A DNA stretch of 64,000 bases from Panopea generosa (taxonomy: Eukaryota > Mollusca > Bivalvia > Adapedonta > Hiatellidae): contig CM055911.1 of the NCBI GenBank assembly GCA_029582155.1, positions 52,265,419 through 52,329,418 on the forward strand, in the 5' to 3' direction. The position numbers and the translations under genes were made by a program. Below the pieces are notes generated by a model. That model worked only from the letters and a program-made list of their open reading frames with translations. It made no database searches and was not told the DNA's origin. Shown piece after piece: positions 59,667-64,000 of this stretch (positions are counted from its first letter, which is position 1; each line of letters begins with the position of its first letter).

Positions 59667-59897
59667 TATTTCACAAAATAACTTACGATAAAAATCGACG
59701 TAAGTCAATTTGACAAAATCTCCGTTTTGTGTTCAAATTTTGATCGACATTTAAAATGATTGTATTTTCAGAAAAAAATTAACTTTCTGCATCATTAGAG
59801 CCAATTTGGCTTCATTTGGATGAAAATTAAAACTATTATGAATAATTGTTGGTTTACGTTTACGACGAGTTTTGTCGTAAGTTTCTTTGTGAAACGC
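59667..59897. mobile_element. MITE, about 231 bp, copy 1
   Basis: The ends form an imperfect inverted repeat: TTTCACAAAATAACTTACGA on the left and, inverted, TTTCACAAAGAAACTTACGA on the right, followed by AAAATCGACGTAA-type sequence. The interior matches 63224-63456 (TTTTGATCGACATTTAAAAT). No coding capacity. It interrupts the third 3'-flank copy. Confidence 0.8.
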
Positions 59898-60034
59898 ACG
59901 CCTGGACTGTAGGTACAATTAACATGCATGTACTAGATAGCTTACATGTGCAGGATCCAGTTAAAGATACATAACTACTCACATACTTGGAATATGAAGA
60001 TACAGTGAAGTCAGAATAATGTGTTGTTTCATAA

Positions 60035-60275
60035 AGAGTTGTTGTATGGTGTTTAGCGTCGCTTTCAACAATTTTTCTGTCATATCGTGACGGTGTCTAC
60101 TTGAGACAGTATTCTAAGCGCTGTCACACTGGAGTATCATGCCGCAGACACATGGTATGATACCCCACCCAGTCACATTATACTGACATCGGGCCGACCA
60201 GACCTAGAACTCTCCTCTAAATGCTGAGCGTCAAGCGAGGAAGCTTCTAGTACCATTTTTGAAGTCTTTGTTTTC
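60035..60275 (-). repeat. Ala-like SINE, 5'-truncated
   Basis: On the minus strand it matches 31600-31850 (GGTATCATACCATGTGTCTG, TGTCTCAAGTAGACACCGTC) and ends in a short (CAACAA) tail. The tRNA-like head is missing. A smaller relic of the same family lies at about 56540-56640. Confidence 0.85.
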
Positions 60276-60560
60276 ATAATAATTGATAATAATTCATATT
60301 ATTTTATTCATATTGCATCGCACCAGTATCAACTGATTGAATTACAATATATTTGTAATTAAGTCTGGTACCATTTACCTGTAATATATAGATAAAGTTG
60401 AATCATACAAATGGAGAGGTGCCCTGGTCATAATTACATATATGCACCCTTTGTAAAATTAAGAAAATGACGTAAAACCCCATTTAAAAAAACAAAAATA
60501 AAGCATCAATAATTGATATTTACGCAGAAACATAAATTAATATTATATTGTAAATGAGCA

Positions 60561-60642
60561 CTAACCTTGTCCCCAACTTTTTGTCCAAGTTCGTCCCCGG
60601 ACTAACCTTGTCCCCAACTTTTTGTCCGAGTTCGTCCCCGGG
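60561..60642. repeat. Two-unit tandem repeat, about 41 bp
   Basis: CTAACCTTGTCCCCAACTTT followed by TTGTCCAAGTTCGTCCCCG occurs twice in tandem. Confidence 0.8.
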
Positions 60643-60644
60643 CT

Positions 60645-61330
60645 ACATGTAAATGAGCGTTCAACAGACACAGACACAGAAAATATCCATGCTCTTTTTT
60701 ACCCTCTTTTGTCTATGGTGTCCTATTGGTGCCATTGCGGTATATATATTTATTTGAGAAAATCGAAATAACGAAACTACGATGATGAAAAGTCGAAACA
60801 ACGAAGCGACGATGGAGAAAAGTCGAAACTACGATGGTGAAATGTTTCGTTATTTCGACTTTTCGCCATCGTATTTTAAAATTTTCACCATCGTAATTTA
60901 GATTTGTCACCGTCGTGTTTTCTTTTTTTCGGCTTTTCACTATTGTTGCATCATTCTGTCGTTCTAGAATAATAAACATGTCGCGATGGCCCAAATGGCA
61001 CACCGTAGTTGTCCGCGACTGGAATGAATTACCGCAAAATGTAACTGATGGTAACTCCTTTCAATGTTTTAAAAACTGTATGGATATTACAACCAAACCC
61101 AAAATATATTTCTACTTCGGTAAAAGAAAAACTCGAACCTTACTTACACGTTTCAGACTAGAGTGGAGCTCCCTTAATCACCATCTCTTCAAAAGATACT
61201 AATAGATAACCGTTTGTTTACTAGTGAAACCAGAAACAACAAGTCGTTTCTTTTTACTTCCAATACAATCTTATTTTACATCAGCCAAATTCACGGTAAA
61301 CATTTTTTCGTATTAATATGGGAAGCGCTG
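60645..61330 (+). pseudogene. LINE reverse transcriptase 3' fragment, split by a MITE
   Basis: Before the MITE the frame reads RHRKYPCSFLPSF-V; after it, VRDWNELPQNVTDGNSFQCF, the segment that ends the reverse transcriptase region of CR1/Jockey-like ORF2 (consensus type FPRTIRDWN-LP). Next come RFRLEWSSLNHHLFKR and, after a one-base shift, ILIDNRLFTSETRNNKSFLF, typical of the region before the terminal Cys motif. Not functional. Confidence 0.75.
60714..61007. mobile_element. 294-bp foldback MITE related to the 2989-bp element
   Basis: Ends are TATGGTGTCCTATTGGTGCC and, inverted, TACGGTGTGCCATTTGGGCC. It is flanked by TTTGTC (60708-60713) and GTTGTC (61008-61013). The interior repeats GTCGAAA, ACGATG and their complements around a central axis near 60855. 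The LINE reading frame resumes exactly across it, which confirms the 6-bp duplication. Confidence 0.85.
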
Positions 61331-61470
61331 GGAAACAGATTATAAGCTTAATTATTGAGGCCTATGGGTCATTCATAAAGTCCAAACGTTTCGTATTATT
61401 ATGGGAAGCGCTGGGAACAGATTGTAAGCATAACTATTGAGGCCTATAGACCATTCATAAGTCCCAACAA
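61330..61470. repeat. Two-unit tandem repeat, about 75 bp
   Basis: ATGGGAAGCGCTGGGAA and TTGAGGCCTAT occur twice with about 75-base spacing. Confidence 0.8.
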
Positions 61471-61799
61471 AATCTCCCTTACGTCACACCAGGCCAACGG
61501 AGTTATTTTCAGAAATGTCAAGGAATTCATAGTATCTACATTGAGATTTGACTTTATTGTGGTCAACAGTTGAAACGTACTTCAGGTCGCTTGGGCACAA
61601 TTTTGATACGCAAATGTTTTTATATTCTTTTATTTTTTTCCATAATTGTTTTACTCTTACTGCCATCTTGTTTATTCACTTTTTATTTACTTTCATATTG
61701 ACCCTTCAATGAATGACAATCATGCAACCTTTTATTATTTGCTATAGTTGTCTCAAAACTCCGCGAGAATCTTTAACATGTTGTCTACTCGGGAGCAGG

Positions 61800-61955
61800 C
61801 GGTGAGCTCAGTACGGAGGATAGTGCCATCAATATTGCAAACCGCGAGCATGGTGTTTGCTTAATACGAAGGATAGTGCCATCAATAGTGTAAACAGCGA
61901 GCATGGTGTTTGCTTAGTACGAAGGATAGTGCCATCAATAGTGTAAACAAATGCG
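61800..61955. repeat. About 57-bp minisatellite (3 units)
   Basis: GGATAGTGCCATCAATA followed by GCGAGCATGGTGTTTGCTTA recurs two to three times. Confidence 0.85.
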
Positions 61956-61959
61956 CATG

Positions 61960-63213
61960 TTGATATACTATATATTTGTTATTTTATCATTAACATTTGT
62001 TTTACAGTGTATATATCACAAAAGTTATGCGCTATGCAGCATGCAATCATTTAAAACTGCGGTGATGATAATCTAGCAATTAATTGATTATAGCCTAATA
62101 AATGTACAAACAAAGCATGGCAACAACATGATGCATGAACGCTATTACGACAATGATACAGAAACTATCATAACGATACACACATAAATTATAGACCATG
62201 AAACGTACACGAATAGCAAGGATAACACAAAAATGTTACTCTTATTTCTGCAGTCTCCTCTACATGAAAATGACCAAATAAATAGACTACATGTACAAGT
62301 ATTGCGTAACAGAACAAGAAGCAGATAATTACATGTAAGCTATTCAAGGCCTCACTTGCCAATTACATCCCCTTAGTGACGGTAGAAAGATTATTGCGCC
62401 CAAGAAATTAGAGCTGTTTAAATCCGTTGGGCATTGTTTTTGTTAAAAATGCTTAAAATGGTCATATGTTTTTGTCTTTATGAGAATATTGGAACATTTT
62501 CATGAGTTCTGTCAAGTTTAGACGACATAGGGAACTGTTGGATGACGATATAACAGTTTACAGATGCGTAGTGATACACTGCCACAAACGGGCAGAATTG
62601 TCAAAAATGAAGGGGTGTCATCAAAACATCAAAATTGTCAAAAAGTAATATGATCAACCCAATGTTTTTTTCCTGCATATTTTGACTAATAGAGGACAAT
62701 CTATGGAAACAAGACACTTTTAGACCCATTGGCAATGTGTTCAGTACTCCAGAAGTACATGTCTCTATAAAAATTATGTAGAACAGTGCAAAATTAATTG
62801 ATGTGTGAGACGTCCAAACTTTCTTCTGGAGCCTTTTAACTTGTTACTTAATATGTATATTGAATGTAGGACTAACATGTATGTTGCAAATAAAATATTG
62901 TTTAAAAATATATTATATTATAAAATAAGTATTGCGAATATTTTATGACTAGTTTTAGAAAGTTATAGAATACACCATTGAACAGAACAACAATAACTAA
63001 ATTCACAAATTTATGAAAGATAATGTGTTTCAAAATTATGTCGGCAAAGGTACATAATTATAATCTCAGACCAAGACGAAGACTGAATTATGAGTGTGGA
63101 TCCACAGGGGATCACTCCCTCCCCCACCCCACAAATTGTTCAACGATTACCAGGGCACGAAGAACATTATTCTCCAACGAAAATGAAATCGATATATCAG
63201 TGACAAACGCAAC
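61960..63213. other. No supported feature
   Basis: AT-rich sequence with one 71-codon frame (63023-63238) that runs into the MITE. It begins near YNLRPRRRLNY, a string seen in some retroelement proteins, but this is too short to call. Confidence 0.4.
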
Positions 63214-63223
63214 ACCAGGGATG

Positions 63224-63456
63224 TGTTTCGCAAAATGACTTACCATAAAAATCGCCGTAAGTCTATTTGACAATTACATGTTGTTTGTTTAAATTTTGAT
63301 CGACATTTAAAATGATTGTATTTCTAGAAAATATATATCATTTTCTGTATGGTTTAAGCAATTTTGGATTCATTTTGATGACTATTAAAAATAATATGAA
63401 TAAGTGTTGGTATACGTTTACGACGATTTTTGTCGTAAGTTTTTTTTTTGAAACGC
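63224..63456. mobile_element. MITE, about 233 bp, copy 2
   Basis: Same family as 59667-59897. It is flanked by ACCAGGGATG (63214-63223) and ACCAGAGATG (63457-63466), a likely 10-bp target duplication with one mismatch. Such a length points toward Mutator-like elements, but no transposase is present to confirm this. Confidence 0.8.
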
Positions 63457-63716
63457 ACCAGAGATGACTAACCTACACGATACGCTTTGCCCGGACGTCG
63501 GTTCAGAAACGATATATGCTACGGCATAAATATGCGACAAGGTGATGAAACGGTAAGTCATCTAGTTAAATTAAACGACATTTCAGCATCAGTTTTGAAA
63601 TAAAGAATGCTCCCGGAACTTTGCGAACTTTTAGGAACATGACACTGTAATTTATGTTCATGAAACATGAGCTGTTTATTCAAACCACCTCAGCACAAAC
63701 ATAGATCCCACATCAA

Positions 63717-63957
63717 TGGTTGATTGATTGAGTATTTAGCGTCATTTTATGCCATCGAGGGCTAATAGACGATCAGTTAACCTAACCACTGTTTCCTGCG
63801 ATTAACCAGTACTCGAGCACACCCCATCTCCGCAAGTAACTGATAACTCTCCCACTTGAATCAGCGGTGAAAGATGAATGATAATGAGACACAATGTCGT
63901 ATATCAATCATCACGGAGACTGTTGCCGGGCGGGGATTCGAATTCACGACCCCTGGG
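63717..63957 (-). repeat. Lys-like SINE, 5'-truncated, with 13-bp target duplication
   Basis: Same family as 27853-28142. On the minus strand it starts just upstream of the B box (GAATTCGAATCCCC) and ends in AATCAATCAACC. It is flanked by GATCCCACATCAA at 63704-63716 and 63958-63970. The perfect duplication with 5' truncation is the signature of LINE-driven insertion and suggests it is young. Confidence 0.92.
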
Positions 63958-64000
63958 GATCCCACATCAAACTCATAAAATAGATGTATTTTGTAAATAA

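Larger units (their letters stand above)
59275..60010 (+). repeat. Third copy of the receptor-gene 3' flank, gene-less
   Basis: Three anchors match the 3' flanks of genes A and B: CAGACCAGACTACGGCGAG (59278; compare 17385 and 46137), TCAACCACTGCTTATATA (59643; compare 46226) and CTGGACTG through AGGATCCAGTTAA (about 59903-59965; compare 17510-17575 and 46263-46293). Between anchors lie a SINE and a MITE. No NTPase or ankyrin sequence is next to it. Confidence 0.75.

Noticed and set aside
61007..61202. Independent small gene encoding a 65-95 aa protein
   Set aside because: Its peptide is the C-terminal part of a LINE reverse transcriptase and continues across the MITE and a frameshift.

Overview
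The window is eukaryotic, AT-rich and dominated by repeats. It suggests an invertebrate animal, most likely a lophotrochozoan and plausibly a bivalve mollusc. Reasons: GT-AG introns, several tRNA-derived SINE families, non-LTR retrotransposon relics, foldback elements and MITEs, and an animal-style receptor gene in two copies. No bacterial operon structure, CRISPR array or ribosome binding site is present. The species assignment is an inference.

The core is a direct segmental duplication. Copy A runs from about 6.6 to 24.9 kb and copy B from about 29.6 to 54.1 kb. Each carries one four-exon gene: a SAM domain (exon 1), two short linker exons, then one exon of about 5.1 kb encoding a STAND-type P-loop NTPase (nSTAND/NACHT-like) followed by about 20 ankyrin repeats. 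Spliced lengths are 1970 aa (A) and 1943 aa (B); both frames are intact. Exon 3 holds a short motif that resembles RHIM-type amyloid signalling motifs. Together these suggest an NLR-like receptor: SAM and amyloid-like signalling modules at the N-terminus, a STAND switch, and an ankyrin sensor. The two ankyrin arrays are very unequally diverged, and copy A has lost the second acidic residue of its Walker B motif.

The copies differ mainly by insertions. Copy B intron 2 contains a complete 5179-bp DNA transposon with 25-bp inverted termini and a 3-bp target duplication; copy A supplies the exact empty site. Its transposase is broken by one stop and two frameshifts. Copy A intron 3 has an expanded 106-bp minisatellite. 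Both 3' flanks carry a 66-bp hairpin satellite and a composite repeat of a roughly 50-bp unit alternating with AGTA microsatellite; the satellite has about 8 units in A and 24 in B.

The edges (0-6 kb and 54-64 kb) are repeat mosaics: inverted copies of an unidentified repeat block, a 2989-bp foldback element whose two arms are each palindromes, a related 294-bp foldback MITE inserted in a LINE reading frame, two copies of another MITE, SINEs with 13-bp target duplications, and a third, gene-less copy of the receptor gene's 3' flank at 59.3-60.0 kb. I see no other protein-coding gene I can support. All homology statements come from reading the sequence by eye.
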